Assembly (NCBI RefSeq): GCF_000829675.1
Contig: NZ_BBRX01000039.1
Span: 1 to 39,614, forward strand
Direction of reading: 5' to 3'
DNA from: Acinetobacter rudis
GTDB lineage: Bacteria > Pseudomonadota > Gammaproteobacteria > Pseudomonadales > Moraxellaceae
DNA length: 39,614 nt
Below are positions 28,522 to 37,498 of this stretch, in pieces. The position numbers were made by a program, and so were the translations under genes. Position 1 is the stretch's first letter. The number at the start of each line of letters is the position of its first letter. The notes beneath the pieces are model-generated. The model was not told where the DNA came from, made no database searches, and saw only the letters and a list, made by a program, of their open reading frames with translations.

Positions 28522-29475
28522 TTAAATATCAAGAACTAACCGTGCCGACTTAGATCGAGAACAACATACCAATATTTGTTCATTACTGACCTTTTCCTCA
28601 TCGGTAAAGTACACATCGCGATGGTCTGGCTCACCCTCAAGCACATCACACATACAGGTACCACAAACACCTTGTTCACATGACATTTCAATCTCGATTC
28701 CTTCGCGTGCCAGCGCTTGTAAAATCGTTTCTTCGGCGTTCACCAAAATGATTTTTCCACTGCGCTCAGCCACAACTTCAAAGGCATCCCCACCAGTTTC
28801 AACTTCAACCTGAAAATATTCCTTATGAATTTGCTGTTCAGGAAAGCTTTGTGTGGTGGCTAAATTAATCATCCAATCCATAAAGCCATTGGGACCACAA
28901 GTATAAATATGGCTATCTTTGTCGATATCTTGAATGGCTGCTTGGAAGAACTCGCGATGATTAGCCCCTTCTGATTTAAAATGGAAGCTTGTAAAAGCTG
29001 CCAGTACACCATTTTTGATTTCATCAACAAAGGCACAACGCTCTGGACTAACACCGCAGTAATGCAACTCAAAAGAAGCACCATCTTGGGCCAATTGGTA
29101 TGCCATACTCACCAGTGGTGTAATACCAATCCCACCACCCACCAAAACAACATGTTTGGATTTAACCAATGGAAATAAGTTCTTCGGTTCACTGACCTGA
29201 ATTTTCATCCCTGCTTTTAAATCATCAAAAGCACAGGTGGATCCACCACGCGAGTCTGGGTCACGTAAGATTCCAAGTCGAAATACACCAATATCACTCG
29301 GATTTTGACAAAGTGAATACTGCCTCACCATACCGTTTGGTAGATGCACATCGATATGTGCACCTGCTTCTACTTTTGGTAGTACAGTTGAATTTGCAGA
29401 CTCAAATTCGATGACTGCAATATTTCCACCTTCCACATGGCGGCTTCGGACCAGTACGTCATAAAGCATTGTCAT
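28522..29475 (-). CDS. iacF: Dioxygenase reductase with [2Fe-2S] ferredoxin domain, IacF
   Basis: A 317-residue class IA (VanB/phthalate-dioxygenase-reductase type) electron-transfer protein. The flavin domain has RQYSLCQNP (51-59), the NAD domain has LVGGGIGITPLVSMAY (111-126) and YTCGPNGFM (191-199), and the C-terminal plant-type ferredoxin carries Cys266, Cys271, Cys274 and Cys304. It would pass electrons from NADH to the IacCD Rieske dioxygenase. GGAG lies 8 bases before the ATG. It lies between iacE and iacG with short gaps. Confidence 0.87.
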   Translation of the reverse strand: MTMLYDVLVRSRHVEGGNIAVIEFESANSTVLPKVEAGAHIDVHLPNGMVRQYSLCQNPSDIGVFRLGILRDPDSRGGSTCAFDDLKAGMKIQVSEPKNLFPLVKSKHVVLVGGGIGITPLVSMAYQLAQDGASFELHYCGVSPERCAFVDEIKNGVLAAFTSFHFKSEGANHREFFQAAIQDIDKDSHIYTCGPNGFMDWMINLATTQSFPEQQIHKEYFQVEVETGGDAFEVVAERSGKIILVNAEETILQALAREGIEIEMSCEQGVCGTCMCDVLEGEPDHRDVYFTDEEKVSNEQILVCCSRSKSARLVLDI

Positions 29476-29510
29476 GATTGATCTCCAGATTTATACGTCA
29501 AGTCAAAGAC

Positions 29511-30248
29511 TTAACGCATAAATAATCCGCCATTGATATCCCAAGTTGCCCCTGTCACAAATGCAGCATTTGGACTGGCGAGTAATGCACAGGTTTCTGC
29601 AATAAATTCCATACTGCCTAAAGCTTTTACGGGGATGTTTTCAATAAACTGCGCCATTTTTTCATCTGACACCACACTATGCACAATGGGTGACTCCATT
29701 GGCCCTGGTGCAATTGCGTTTACAGTCACGCCTTTCGCAGCAAACTCTTTCGCAAAAATTTTAGTCAACGTTACAATCGCACCCTTTGTTGCTGCATAGT
29801 GTGCTCCTGTGGCAGTCCCACCATTTTGCCCAGCCAAAGAAGCCATATTGACGATACGGCCATAGCCCTGATCCGCCATATATTTGCCAATAATCTGACA
29901 AGATTGGAAAGTTCCTCGTTGATTGACCTGTGTCACCCAATCAAAATCTGCTGCAGTAATGTCTAACACTGGTGTTGCTTTGGTGACAGTCGCATTATTA
30001 ATCAATACATCGAGTTTGGAGAATTTTTCAGAAATCCACTGTACTGCTGCATGAAAGTCAGCCTCTACAGAAATATCGAGCTTTAACGCAAACATATTTT
30101 CTGCATATGGACTTCTTGCTTTGGCATTTTCTGCCTTCTCAAGCGTACTGGCAGAAACAATCACTTGATGCCCTTGCCCAGCAAAATATTCAGCAATCAC
30201 ATTGCCTAGACCAGAAGCAGCACCTGTAACTAGAACGACTTGTTTCAT
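29511..30248 (-). CDS. iacE: Short-chain dehydrogenase IacE
   Basis: A 245-residue classical SDR. The cofactor motif is TGAASGLG (8-15), NNA lies at about 84-86, and the catalytic Ser137, Tyr151 and Lys155 (YAATK) are in place. In characterised iac systems IacE acts with IacA in the early oxidation of indole-3-acetate to a dioxindole intermediate; transfer of that role here is by operon position. The gap to iacD is 9 bases and a TAGGAGAG ribosome-binding site precedes the start. Confidence 0.85.
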   Translation of the reverse strand: MKQVVLVTGAASGLGNVIAEYFAGQGHQVIVSASTLEKAENAKARSPYAENMFALKLDISVEADFHAAVQWISEKFSKLDVLINNATVTKATPVLDITAADFDWVTQVNQRGTFQSCQIIGKYMADQGYGRIVNMASLAGQNGGTATGAHYAATKGAIVTLTKIFAKEFAAKGVTVNAIAPGPMESPIVHSVVSDEKMAQFIENIPVKALGSMEFIAETCALLASPNAAFVTGATWDINGGLFMR

Positions 30249-30257
30249 TTTGCTCTC

Positions 30258-30743
30258 CTAGAGAATGTAGCTGATACCCGCCAAAGTATCGGTCGAGTTT
30301 ACTAAGTTGATAATTTTACGATTGATTTTAAAACCTTGTTCAGCATCACGAACCAAATGAAACGTTACATCGGCAGTGTAATGTTTGATATTTTCTTTAC
30401 GAAATTCACGCAGGTTTTGTGCACAGCGCAAAATAACTTCACCACCTTCATCCTTGATCACTCGCACCCGAGATACACTACGCACCGTATTGGCTTTTGG
30501 CGAAGTTGAAATAGCTTCACCATTTTCTAGACGTTGCACACGTAATTTGCGCATATGATGATTGTCATAGGCATAATTCAGGCTATTTTCATAATCTACA
30601 AGCTTGGGATCGATTGGAATGATATATACCCCTTTTTCATCCCATAGCTTTAACCATGCATCATGCTCAGAATGGTCCAACATATCAGCTTCTGCCCAAA
30701 TAAAAGCAGCAACTTCACTGAGTAAATTTAAATCAATTTTCAT
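30258..30743 (-). CDS. iacD: Rieske dioxygenase small (beta) subunit IacD
   Basis: A 161-residue protein of the ring-hydroxylating dioxygenase beta family (cystatin/NTF2-like fold): EVAAFIWAEADMLDHSEHDAWLKLWDEKGVYIIP at the start, then DNHHMRKLRVQRLENGEA and SRVRVI. It is structural and pairs with the alpha subunit encoded 10 bases upstream. AAGGAG lies before the ATG. Confidence 0.88.
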   Translation of the reverse strand: MKIDLNLLSEVAAFIWAEADMLDHSEHDAWLKLWDEKGVYIIPIDPKLVDYENSLNYAYDNHHMRKLRVQRLENGEAISTSPKANTVRSVSRVRVIKDEGGEVILRCAQNLREFRKENIKHYTADVTFHLVRDAEQGFKINRKIINLVNSTDTLAGISYIL

Positions 30744-30753
30744 GGTCTTCTCC

Positions 30754-32031
30754 TTAAGCCGTCATCAACTTTTTCCATTGCTGATAGGCGGCACGCATAC
30801 CTGTTTCAGCACTGACATCACTTTTTAAACCATCTTCGCTTTTCACTTCACCAGGTAGACCACGGTTCAGCATAATCCATAAATCATTACCAGCATTGGC
30901 TCCCCGTTGTACTCGCTCCCATGCTTCTGCATCATCTGGTGTACCAAAACCAAATGGGCCTTGGAAATGTTCATGTAAGCGCAAACGGTATTGGTTTGCG
31001 ATTTGTGGGCCACCATCCATTGTAATGACAGAGTGATGAATCTCCGTTTCATCAACTGAAATTGGTTGCATCACACGGAAAAATGCCATTGAACACGCAA
31101 TATTGGGAAATAAGTTCAAGTTAAAACCAGAACCACCCACTGCACGTACAATACGACGGACTTCTAACTCTTCATGCCCTTCATCACGTAATGCTTGGGC
31201 AAGATCTTCGAAACGCTCCTGAATCGGACGCTCCATAAGATCTTCTTCTAAATCAATTAACTCAGGGATCATCACCATGACACTATGGCCATTGCCTAAA
31301 TCTTCTATAAAGCCGGGCTGATTTTCAAAGTTGAATAACTCTTCAGTTTTATTATCTACAGAGCTGAGAAATGACTTATGTACTAACGGAAAGTGGTAAG
31401 CATCAGTCGTATTTTCTAATTGAATTTTCCAGTTACCGGGAAAACGGAAACGATGTTCACCTAACACTTTGATTGGATAACCAGCACCTTGCTTCATGAA
31501 CAAATCAATCCACTTTTTCGCAGGCCCTAAGAAATCCTCTAAAGGTTCAATTTGCTGATTAAAACTTGCGAAAATCATACCGTTGTACTCTTCTACACGA
31601 AGGCTAATCAAAGGTAATTCTGATTTATCAAGACACTCTCCATAGCTTTCTGGAGAAGGTACACCACGTAATGATCCATCGAGCGCATAACTCCAACCAT
31701 GGTATGGACATACGAAACTGTTGGTTTTACCTTTTTTGTGCTCACATACTGTAGCTGCACGATGACGGCAACGATTTAATAAGACATGAACTTTTTTCTT
31801 TCGATCACGCACAGCAACAACGGGTTGTTGGCCAATATTGATTGTTTTATAACTACCAGCTTCTGGAATTTCACTGGCGTGTGCCACCCAAACCCAAGTG
31901 TTATAATAGATTCTCTCCATCTCTTCATCAAAGATTCGTTCATCTTTATATAACGAGGTGTGTACACGATCACTATGAACTAACTCATTGTAGTCAATAT
32001 CAATATTCTGCATTGGAATAATACTGTTCAT
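30754..32031 (-). CDS. iacC: Rieske dioxygenase large (alpha) subunit IacC
   Basis: About 425 residues. The Rieske [2Fe-2S] ligands are Cys88, His90, Cys108 and His111. The mononuclear iron site is visible in ENTTDAYHFPLVHKSF (bridging Asp210, His213, His218). It should dihydroxylate the oxidised indole-acetate intermediate, leading towards catechol. The start is taken as the ATG at 32029-32031, with AGGA 8 bases upstream; the frame extends nine codons further without better support. Confidence 0.9.
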   Translation of the reverse strand: MNSIIPMQNIDIDYNELVHSDRVHTSLYKDERIFDEEMERIYYNTWVWVAHASEIPEAGSYKTINIGQQPVVAVRDRKKKVHVLLNRCRHRAATVCEHKKGKTNSFVCPYHGWSYALDGSLRGVPSPESYGECLDKSELPLISLRVEEYNGMIFASFNQQIEPLEDFLGPAKKWIDLFMKQGAGYPIKVLGEHRFRFPGNWKIQLENTTDAYHFPLVHKSFLSSVDNKTEELFNFENQPGFIEDLGNGHSVMVMIPELIDLEEDLMERPIQERFEDLAQALRDEGHEELEVRRIVRAVGGSGFNLNLFPNIACSMAFFRVMQPISVDETEIHHSVITMDGGPQIANQYRLRLHEHFQGPFGFGTPDDAEAWERVQRGANAGNDLWIMLNRGLPGEVKSEDGLKSDVSAETGMRAAYQQWKKLMTA

Positions 32032-32061
32032 ATCAATTATCCTTTTCAATCTATCCATTCG

Positions 32062-32589
32062 TTATTGTTGAGACGGTACTGGCAATTTCGCTGTACTATC
32101 CCAGTGAGATATAGGGCGACTAAAAATATTTTCAGTCTGAAAATGTTTGATCTTCCAACCACCCTCTGTTTGTCGTTTGAACTTCACAGTAAGTTTTGCG
32201 GCATTTAAGTGGCTGCGGTTATCTTGGAAAGTTGAAGTTTGCAACATGAGCCAACTTGCTTTGGCCTGATCATCTTCAACATATATTTGCTCGGAACTGA
32301 CAAAGTGAGCATTCATCTGGAAATGCGATTCTGCACGGGTGTAGCTTTTGAACATCTCAAAAATAGCTTGCCAAGAATCGTAACGACCAAAAGATTGTGC
32401 ATACTTTTCACCAATACCTTCCCAGATACTGTCTTGATCAAATAACGCCATCAATTCATTTAAGTCGGTATGCGCATTTAAGCTGTCACATATTTGCATA
32501 TAACGATTAATACAATTGCGTATGGCCTGTTCAGCTTCGAGCCGCTGCACACGCTGTAAAAGATCAGACAAATCCATTTGATCATTCAT
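32062..32589 (-). CDS. iacI: SnoaL/NTF2-like protein, IacI-type candidate
   Basis: About 175 residues of the SnoaL-like/NTF2 fold: a coiled N-terminal helix (LLQRVQRLEAEQAIRNCINRYMQICD), LMALFDQDSIWEGIG, the HFQMNAHFVSSEQIYVEDDQAKASWLML sheet and GGWKIKHFQTENIFS. Similar proteins act as small hydrolases, isomerases or companions of oxygenases. From memory, the iac locus of A. baumannii has two small genes (iacB and iacI) between iacA and iacC, and only this one is present here. I name it iacI by fold and it could be the other. The ATG at 32587-32589 is preferred over an upstream TTG. Confidence 0.6.
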   Translation of the reverse strand: MNDQMDLSDLLQRVQRLEAEQAIRNCINRYMQICDSLNAHTDLNELMALFDQDSIWEGIGEKYAQSFGRYDSWQAIFEMFKSYTRAESHFQMNAHFVSSEQIYVEDDQAKASWLMLQTSTFQDNRSHLNAAKLTVKFKRQTEGGWKIKHFQTENIFSRPISHWDSTAKLPVPSQQ

Positions 32590-32632
32590 GTCATCTTTTT
32601 CCCTATGAACATACTTCAACTGAAAATGAGCT

Positions 32633-33799
32633 TTATAAATACCCAGGCGTTGGTTTCATACCAAAGCTCACTAAACCTGCATTTTGCAAAGTGGCATCTC
32701 CCATAAAGGCATGTTGTGTGACCACATGCGTATCATTAACAAAACGACTAAACGGGTTATTGGTATAAATTGCGGTCATACCTGCAAGCATTTGCATTTT
32801 TCGGGTCACACGCGCACAGACACGTGCTGCATGAGTACATGACAAACGCATATCACTGATCTGTTCTGCTGTTGCTTTACGCCCTTGCACGATCTCATCC
32901 CAAACGATTTGCATCGTTTCATAGAACCACACGCGGGCTGCCCTAAATTCTGCTTCTGCTTGGGCAAACTCATATTGAGTCACAGGACGGTTGGCGATTT
33001 CAGCCCCACCTGTAATAGAGGCTTTACCCGGTGCTAACTTTTGAAATTCCTCTAAAGCAGCTGCCGCCACCCCAATTCCAACCACAGTTAACACTTGTGT
33101 TGCCAATGACAACGACGGATATTTAAAAAATGGCTCTGGTAATTTTGATGCTTCACCTCGTACAAAGGTCCATTCTTTTGCTACTAAAACATCTTTTACA
33201 ACCAAATCATGACTGCCAGTACCTTTTAATCCAACAGTATCCCAAGTCATCTCGATTTGAGCTTGGTGTGCAGGCATAACCGCCATACGCGGTAAGCCTT
33301 GTGCTTCATTGTCCTTTTGAGGTGAAATCCCAACTCCAATAATATCAGCTCCCATACAACCACTTGAAAATTTCCAGCGACCACTGACAACTACGCCATC
33401 ATCTGTAATTTCAGCCGGTTGTGGTGGGAAAATCCCTCCAGCAAAAACGAGATCTGGACTATCTTTATATAGCTGCTCAAGTGTCGCTTCAGGTAAACTT
33501 CCTAAATATGCTGGACTCATTCCAAAGCTTGCTACCCATCCTACTGAACCGTCTGCTTTCGATAATTGCTCGATCAATTCGCAGAACTGTTTCGGAGACC
33601 ACTCATTTCCACCAAAACGTTTCGGTACAAAAGCACGATAGACACCAATTTCTTTAAGTTTATTGATGATATCTTGGCTGACATAAGCTTGTTGATCAAA
33701 CTCACCTGTACATGCACGTTCACGGATTTCTTGGCATAAAGCTGCTAATTCAGTTGTATTGGCTGACATAACAAAATCCTTTGTCGACAAATTATTCAT
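32633..33799 (-). CDS. iacA: Flavin-dependent monooxygenase IacA (acyl-CoA dehydrogenase fold)
   Basis: A 388-residue group D flavoprotein monooxygenase with the acyl-CoA dehydrogenase fold (same class as HpaH C2 and DszC). Recognisable stretches are PKRFGGNEWSPKQFCELIEQLSKADGSVGWVASFG, GRWKFSSGC, DTVGLKGTGSHDLVVKDV and the C-terminal FMGDATLQNAG. It uses reduced flavin from IacG and performs the first oxidation of indole-3-acetate; homologues also turn indole into indigo. Two in-frame ATGs (33799 and 33769) each have AAGGA 8 bases upstream, so the start is uncertain by ten codons. It follows iacH by 18 bases. Confidence 0.87.
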   Translation of the reverse strand: MNNLSTKDFVMSANTTELAALCQEIRERACTGEFDQQAYVSQDIINKLKEIGVYRAFVPKRFGGNEWSPKQFCELIEQLSKADGSVGWVASFGMSPAYLGSLPEATLEQLYKDSPDLVFAGGIFPPQPAEITDDGVVVSGRWKFSSGCMGADIIGVGISPQKDNEAQGLPRMAVMPAHQAQIEMTWDTVGLKGTGSHDLVVKDVLVAKEWTFVRGEASKLPEPFFKYPSLSLATQVLTVVGIGVAAAALEEFQKLAPGKASITGGAEIANRPVTQYEFAQAEAEFRAARVWFYETMQIVWDEIVQGRKATAEQISDMRLSCTHAARVCARVTRKMQMLAGMTAIYTNNPFSRFVNDTHVVTQHAFMGDATLQNAGLVSFGMKPTPGYL

Positions 33800-33817
33800 T
33801 ACCTATTTCCTTGTAAT

Positions 33818-34930
33818 TTATTGCGTTGTCTTGATGATATATTTGGCAATAGCACATAGATGTTCATCGCTACCGAGCTTTCCTACAATTTGTAGCCCTA
33901 CAGGTAGCCCCTCAGCTGTTTCTAGCGGAATTGAAAGTGCTGGATGACCAGACAAATTAAACGGTCGAACCAATCCAGTGAGATTTAAAAAGGCAACTGT
34001 ATTGGCGGCTTCTTCAACCTTGGGCGGAATCTGTGGAAGCGTAGGTAAAACCAAGGCATCGTATTGATCAAGTAGACTCTCTATTTCTGCGCTAAAGCTC
34101 ACTTTTACCTGATTGGCTTGTTCTACCTCTGCCCAAGTCGTATTCGCGGCTTTGAGTAAGCGTTGATTAACATCTGTTCCTAGCAATCCTGTTTCGGTCA
34201 ACACCCCATAGGCCTGCCAATTTTCAAAATTGATGATCTGCATCGCTGCATGAAAAGCTTGTTCAAGCCATTTCGAAGTTACAAGCGTTGGGTTCAAATG
34301 GGTTTGAGCAAGATATTGTTCAATACAGTGCGCTACAACAGGGTCAGCTTGTACTTCAAGCAAAGCCAGTTGAGGTGGCTGAGTTAATTCTGCTTGAGGC
34401 TGAAAACTAGCATCGATAATCTGCATTGCAGTTTCAATCATCTCAACCGAGGCTGCAAATGGCCCGACACAATCCAATGAGCTCTGAGCAGGATGTACAC
34501 CTTTACGGCCTACTCGATTGAATGTTGGTTTTAAACCATATACACCACAGCATGCTGCTGGCATACGAATTGAACCACCTGTATCTGTACCTAAAGTAAA
34601 ATCTGCAAGTCCTGCTGCAACAGCAGCAGCTGAACCACTCGAAGAACCACCTGGAATAAGTGCGGGATAATTCGGATTAATTGCTGTACCAAAGGTATGG
34701 TTAATTCCTGTGATACCAAATGCAAGTTCGTGCAAATTGGTCTTTGCAGTAATTTGACAATCTGCTGCCAAAATACGATCAACAACGACTGCGTTTTCTA
34801 CTGCAACCTCAGTTTTCATCAATGCCTTACTACCAGACATCGTTTTCATTCCTTGAATATCAATGGAATCTTTCACCATGACTTTCAAAGCACCTGTTCC
34901 TTTTTGCACTTCCTGCACAACAATATTCAT
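33818..34930 (-). CDS. iacH: Amidase-signature hydrolase IacH
   Basis: A 370-residue amidase-signature enzyme (GatA-like). The Lys of the Ser-cisSer-Lys triad is in MVKDSID (Lys20), the Gly/Ser-rich loop GGSSSGSAAAVAAG begins at 94, and the nucleophile is Ser120 in GTDTGGSIRMP. It is shorter than typical GatA and carries a hydrolase domain only. In iac systems IacH is the amidase-like member, and its step is not firmly assigned. It is the first gene of the operon, directly behind a sigma-70-type promoter, and diverges from the MarR regulator. Confidence 0.84.
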   Translation of the reverse strand: MNIVVQEVQKGTGALKVMVKDSIDIQGMKTMSGSKALMKTEVAVENAVVVDRILAADCQITAKTNLHELAFGITGINHTFGTAINPNYPALIPGGSSSGSAAAVAAGLADFTLGTDTGGSIRMPAACCGVYGLKPTFNRVGRKGVHPAQSSLDCVGPFAASVEMIETAMQIIDASFQPQAELTQPPQLALLEVQADPVVAHCIEQYLAQTHLNPTLVTSKWLEQAFHAAMQIINFENWQAYGVLTETGLLGTDVNQRLLKAANTTWAEVEQANQVKVSFSAEIESLLDQYDALVLPTLPQIPPKVEEAANTVAFLNLTGLVRPFNLSGHPALSIPLETAEGLPVGLQIVGKLGSDEHLCAIAKYIIKTTQ

Positions 34931-34962
34931 TCACTTTTCCATGTATTTTTCTTTATAATACA

Positions 34963-34991
34963 AATATCGGAAAAAGTGATGTAATTGTCAA
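34963..34991 (-). promoter_or_regulatory. Probable sigma-70 promoter of the iac operon
   Basis: On the minus strand TTGACA (34986-34991) and GATATT (34963-34968) are separated by exactly 17 bases, about 33 bases upstream of the iacH start codon. This is the only strong promoter-like element in front of the eight-gene operon. Confidence 0.65.
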
Positions 34992-35076
34992 GTATTTTTA
35001 ATAAACAAGAACAAAGAAAATGTTGCTAATTTTTGTATAATGATCGGAGTCCACTTTATAAAGTTATTACTTGTCT

Positions 35077-35544
35077 ATGCTTACTCATTTAGAACAATTT
35101 CTTCCCAATAATGAACCGAGCAGCTTACAAAGCTATCCTTTTTTCTGGATCTCGCAAGTTAATGGTAAGTACACTCAACTTATTGAAAAATCAATTAAAA
35201 AACTAGGAATTGACAATACTCGTCGCAAGATCATTTTAAGTACAAATGCCTTGGAACAAGCCAGTATTACCGAGATTGCAAACCTCTCTACGCTAAAACT
35301 CACGACAGCGACTAAAGCTATTTATCGTCTAGTTGAAGATGATATTGTGCAGGTTTTCTCTTCAGAGTCAGATGAACGTATTTCTATGGTTAAACTCACT
35401 GTAAAGGGCAAAGCGCTGGTTGAGCAAATCAATCAAATCAGCCAAGTTGCTTTGTCTGGTATTTTAAACGCCTTCGAAGATGAAGAGCTTCACCAGTTAA
35501 ATGCACAGTTAAAAAAACTATTTAACCTCATGCCATCAAGTTAA
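35077..35544 (+). CDS. iacR: MarR-family regulator IacR
   Basis: About 155 residues, the usual size for MarR. The winged helix shows ITEIANLSTLKLTTATKAIYRLVEDDIVQVF and the wing ESDERISMVKLTVKGKALV. It diverges from iacH with an intergenic gap of about 150 bases, the arrangement of the known iacR repressor that is relieved by indole-3-acetate. I take the ATG at 35077; a TTG two codons earlier is possible, and no strong ribosome-binding site decides it. Confidence 0.85.
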   Translation: MLTHLEQFLPNNEPSSLQSYPFFWISQVNGKYTQLIEKSIKKLGIDNTRRKIILSTNALEQASITEIANLSTLKLTTATKAIYRLVEDDIVQVFSSESDERISMVKLTVKGKALVEQINQISQVALSGILNAFEDEELHQLNAQLKKLFNLMPSS

Positions 35545-35553
35545 TACTTAAAC

Positions 35554-35577
35554 GCCCATTTCTTTTGGGAAATGGGC
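35554..35577 (+). terminator. Hairpin terminator after iacR
   Basis: Perfect 9-bp stem GCCCATTTC / GAAATGGGC with a 6-base loop, 10 bases past the iacR stop. The following sequence TAAAAAT is not a real T-tract, so efficiency is uncertain. Confidence 0.7.
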
Positions 35578-35785
35578 TAAAAATCAAATCAAGCATCATT
35601 AAGAAACTCAAATCTTTTACACAGCATCCATTAGAGGCAGGTGTTTGCACATCAAAGTAATATCGGGCTAAATAATAAATAGATCCAACCATAAGGCTAC
35701 GCTCTTAGGACATGCCTTTAATATAGAACGCTAAAATACAAAGCCCAACATTAAATAATGGACCTTGTCATCGTTTTATTTCAAA

Positions 35786-37129
35786 TCAAGAAGTATGCTC
35801 CTGCTCCATACTCTCGCTAAATGCCTGACATCCCTTTTTCAATAATATAAATGCTAAAACACACGAAACTGTTCCCACAATTGAAAGTGATATCCCAACC
35901 ATGAGTGGATTTTCAAAAACTTTATCTGTAATCAAAGCTACTAATGTCGTACCAATCCCAACGGCAACTAAATTGCTAATCAATAAAAAAACTGCTGAAA
36001 TTTGAGCACGTAACTGATTCGGTGCCAACATTTGCATCGCAGTAGTAGAAATAGGCATTGGGAAAGATGCGAAGAACATCGCTGGTACCAAGAACACAAC
36101 TGAGAGCCATAGCTCATCAACTTGAGTAAAGATCGCTATAGGTAAGATTAACCCAATAATGCCGATTACCCCGGTAATCATTGGAGCATCTTTGCGGCCT
36201 TTATGAATAAACCAATCATTCAACCACCCCGCACAGAACACGCCAAGAATATTGGCCACCAAAAGTACAGTCCCAAGCATATAGCCTGCTTCTGTTGGAG
36301 TTAATCCAAACTTACGCATATAAAATGCAGGAGACCAGCTAATTAAGCAATACAAAGCCATCGCATAGAAAGTAAAACCTAGATAATGACATTTAAAAGT
36401 CAAACTATGCTTCTTAATAAACTTAAATGCATCTTTCATGCTGGTCTTTTCAACTTCACCCTGAGCGTTTAAACGTTGGCCTTTACGCTTTGGTTCTCTC
36501 ACTGTAAGTAACACGAGTAGACCAATAAAAACACCAGGTAAACCGACAAGTATAAATGCAGCCTGCCATGCCTTTAAAGCACCCAATATCGGAACTTGAA
36601 TTGCATCCATATTCTTGAGTAGGCCAATCACATACCCCCCGACCAGAAAAGCTATACCCCCTCCAACAAAAGACCCAATCGAATAAACTGCAACTGCTCG
36701 CCCCAATTTGTCCTTACTAAACATATCACTGAACATCGAATAAGCTGCTGGAGATAAGGCTGCTTCTCCCACACCAACCCCCATACGACTTAAAAACAGT
36801 TGAATAAAATTCTTACTTAAACCGCAAAATGCTGTTGCGATACTCCAAAATACGACACCCACTGCAATAATTTTTGGCCGAGAGAAACGATCAGCCAAAT
36901 AGGCTAAAGGTAATCCCATAAAAGCGTAAAACAGTGAGAATGCTAAACCATGTAATAAACTAAACTGCGTATCAGAAAGTCCAAGATCAGCTTTAATCGG
37001 TTCAATCATCAAGGCTAAAATCTGCCGATCAATGAATGAAAATATATAAGCGAGCATGCAGAGTAAAACTACATACCAAGCATACAAATTTGATTTGCGC
37101 TGTGTTGGCTCAGTTGAATGCGTATCCAT
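35786..37129 (-). CDS. MFS transporter, spinster/aromatic-acid type
   Basis: A 447-residue major facilitator with about 12 hydrophobic helices. The N-terminal region VLLCMLAYIFSFIDRQILALMIEPIKADLGLSDTQFSLLHG and the loop YLADRFSRPK fit the Spns-like MFS group; MGVGVGEAALSPAAYSMFSDMF is the motif after TM4. The cytoplasmic middle loop is charged (REPKRKGQR). Placed just outside the iac operon, it is a candidate importer of indole-3-acetate or a related acid. GGAAG precedes the ATG. Its upstream region holds several strong palindromes. Confidence 0.82.
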   Translation of the reverse strand: MDTHSTEPTQRKSNLYAWYVVLLCMLAYIFSFIDRQILALMIEPIKADLGLSDTQFSLLHGLAFSLFYAFMGLPLAYLADRFSRPKIIAVGVVFWSIATAFCGLSKNFIQLFLSRMGVGVGEAALSPAAYSMFSDMFSKDKLGRAVAVYSIGSFVGGGIAFLVGGYVIGLLKNMDAIQVPILGALKAWQAAFILVGLPGVFIGLLVLLTVREPKRKGQRLNAQGEVEKTSMKDAFKFIKKHSLTFKCHYLGFTFYAMALYCLISWSPAFYMRKFGLTPTEAGYMLGTVLLVANILGVFCAGWLNDWFIHKGRKDAPMITGVIGIIGLILPIAIFTQVDELWLSVVFLVPAMFFASFPMPISTTAMQMLAPNQLRAQISAVFLLISNLVAVGIGTTLVALITDKVFENPLMVGISLSIVGTVSCVLAFILLKKGCQAFSESMEQEHTS

Positions 37130-37167
37130 CTTTCTTCCTTGTCCATGCCATTTTTCTAATCCATGCG

Positions 37168-37223
37168 CTTATCAAAAATCTTTGACCAAAATACATCTCC
37201 TTTTCTGGTCTATTTTTGATAAG
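37168..37223. repeat. 12-bp perfect inverted repeat upstream of the MFS gene
   Basis: CTTATCAAAAAT (37168-37179) and ATTTTTGATAAG (37212-37223) are exact reverse complements, with an inner GACCA / TGGTC pair (37184-37188 and 37206-37210). The whole could fold as one long hairpin in the MFS leader or serve as a paired operator. Confidence 0.8.
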
Positions 37224-37252
37224 GAAAACAATTTAACATTTTTATTACTTTT

Positions 37253-37270
37253 ACATGGAATTTTCCATGT
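37253..37270. promoter_or_regulatory. 18-bp palindrome, candidate operator 1
   Basis: ACATGGAA-TT-TTCCATGT is a perfect palindrome with 8-bp arms, in the divergent region between the MFS and NTF2-like genes. Its centre is 24 bp from that of the next palindrome. Confidence 0.7.
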
Positions 37271-37276
37271 TATTTT

Positions 37277-37294
37277 AGGTATAAAGTTATACCT
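37277..37294. promoter_or_regulatory. 18-bp palindrome, candidate operator 2 or terminator
   Basis: AGGTATAA-AG-TTATACCT has the same 8+2+8 architecture as the neighbouring palindrome but a different sequence. On the plus strand it is followed by TTTTT, so a small terminator hairpin is an alternative to an operator. Confidence 0.65.
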
Positions 37295-37498
37295 TTTTTC
37301 CTATTCAGAAGTAAGATCAGAACTCAACTTAAAAAAATAGAAAGAAAATTCAACATAACCAGCTGATAAAACTCATATTTTAATTATTAAAAATGTTTTG
37401 TATTTTATATTTTGAATTTAGATCAAAAATATAATTTAAAATTATATTGAATTTTACATTTATTTTTGTTTTAAAATAGCTTTAGATAATTAATTTCA

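Noticed and set aside
37056..37340. 94-residue reading frame across the MFS upstream region
   Set aside because: It overlaps the start of the MFS gene in antisense and runs through all three palindromes; composition and content do not look coding.
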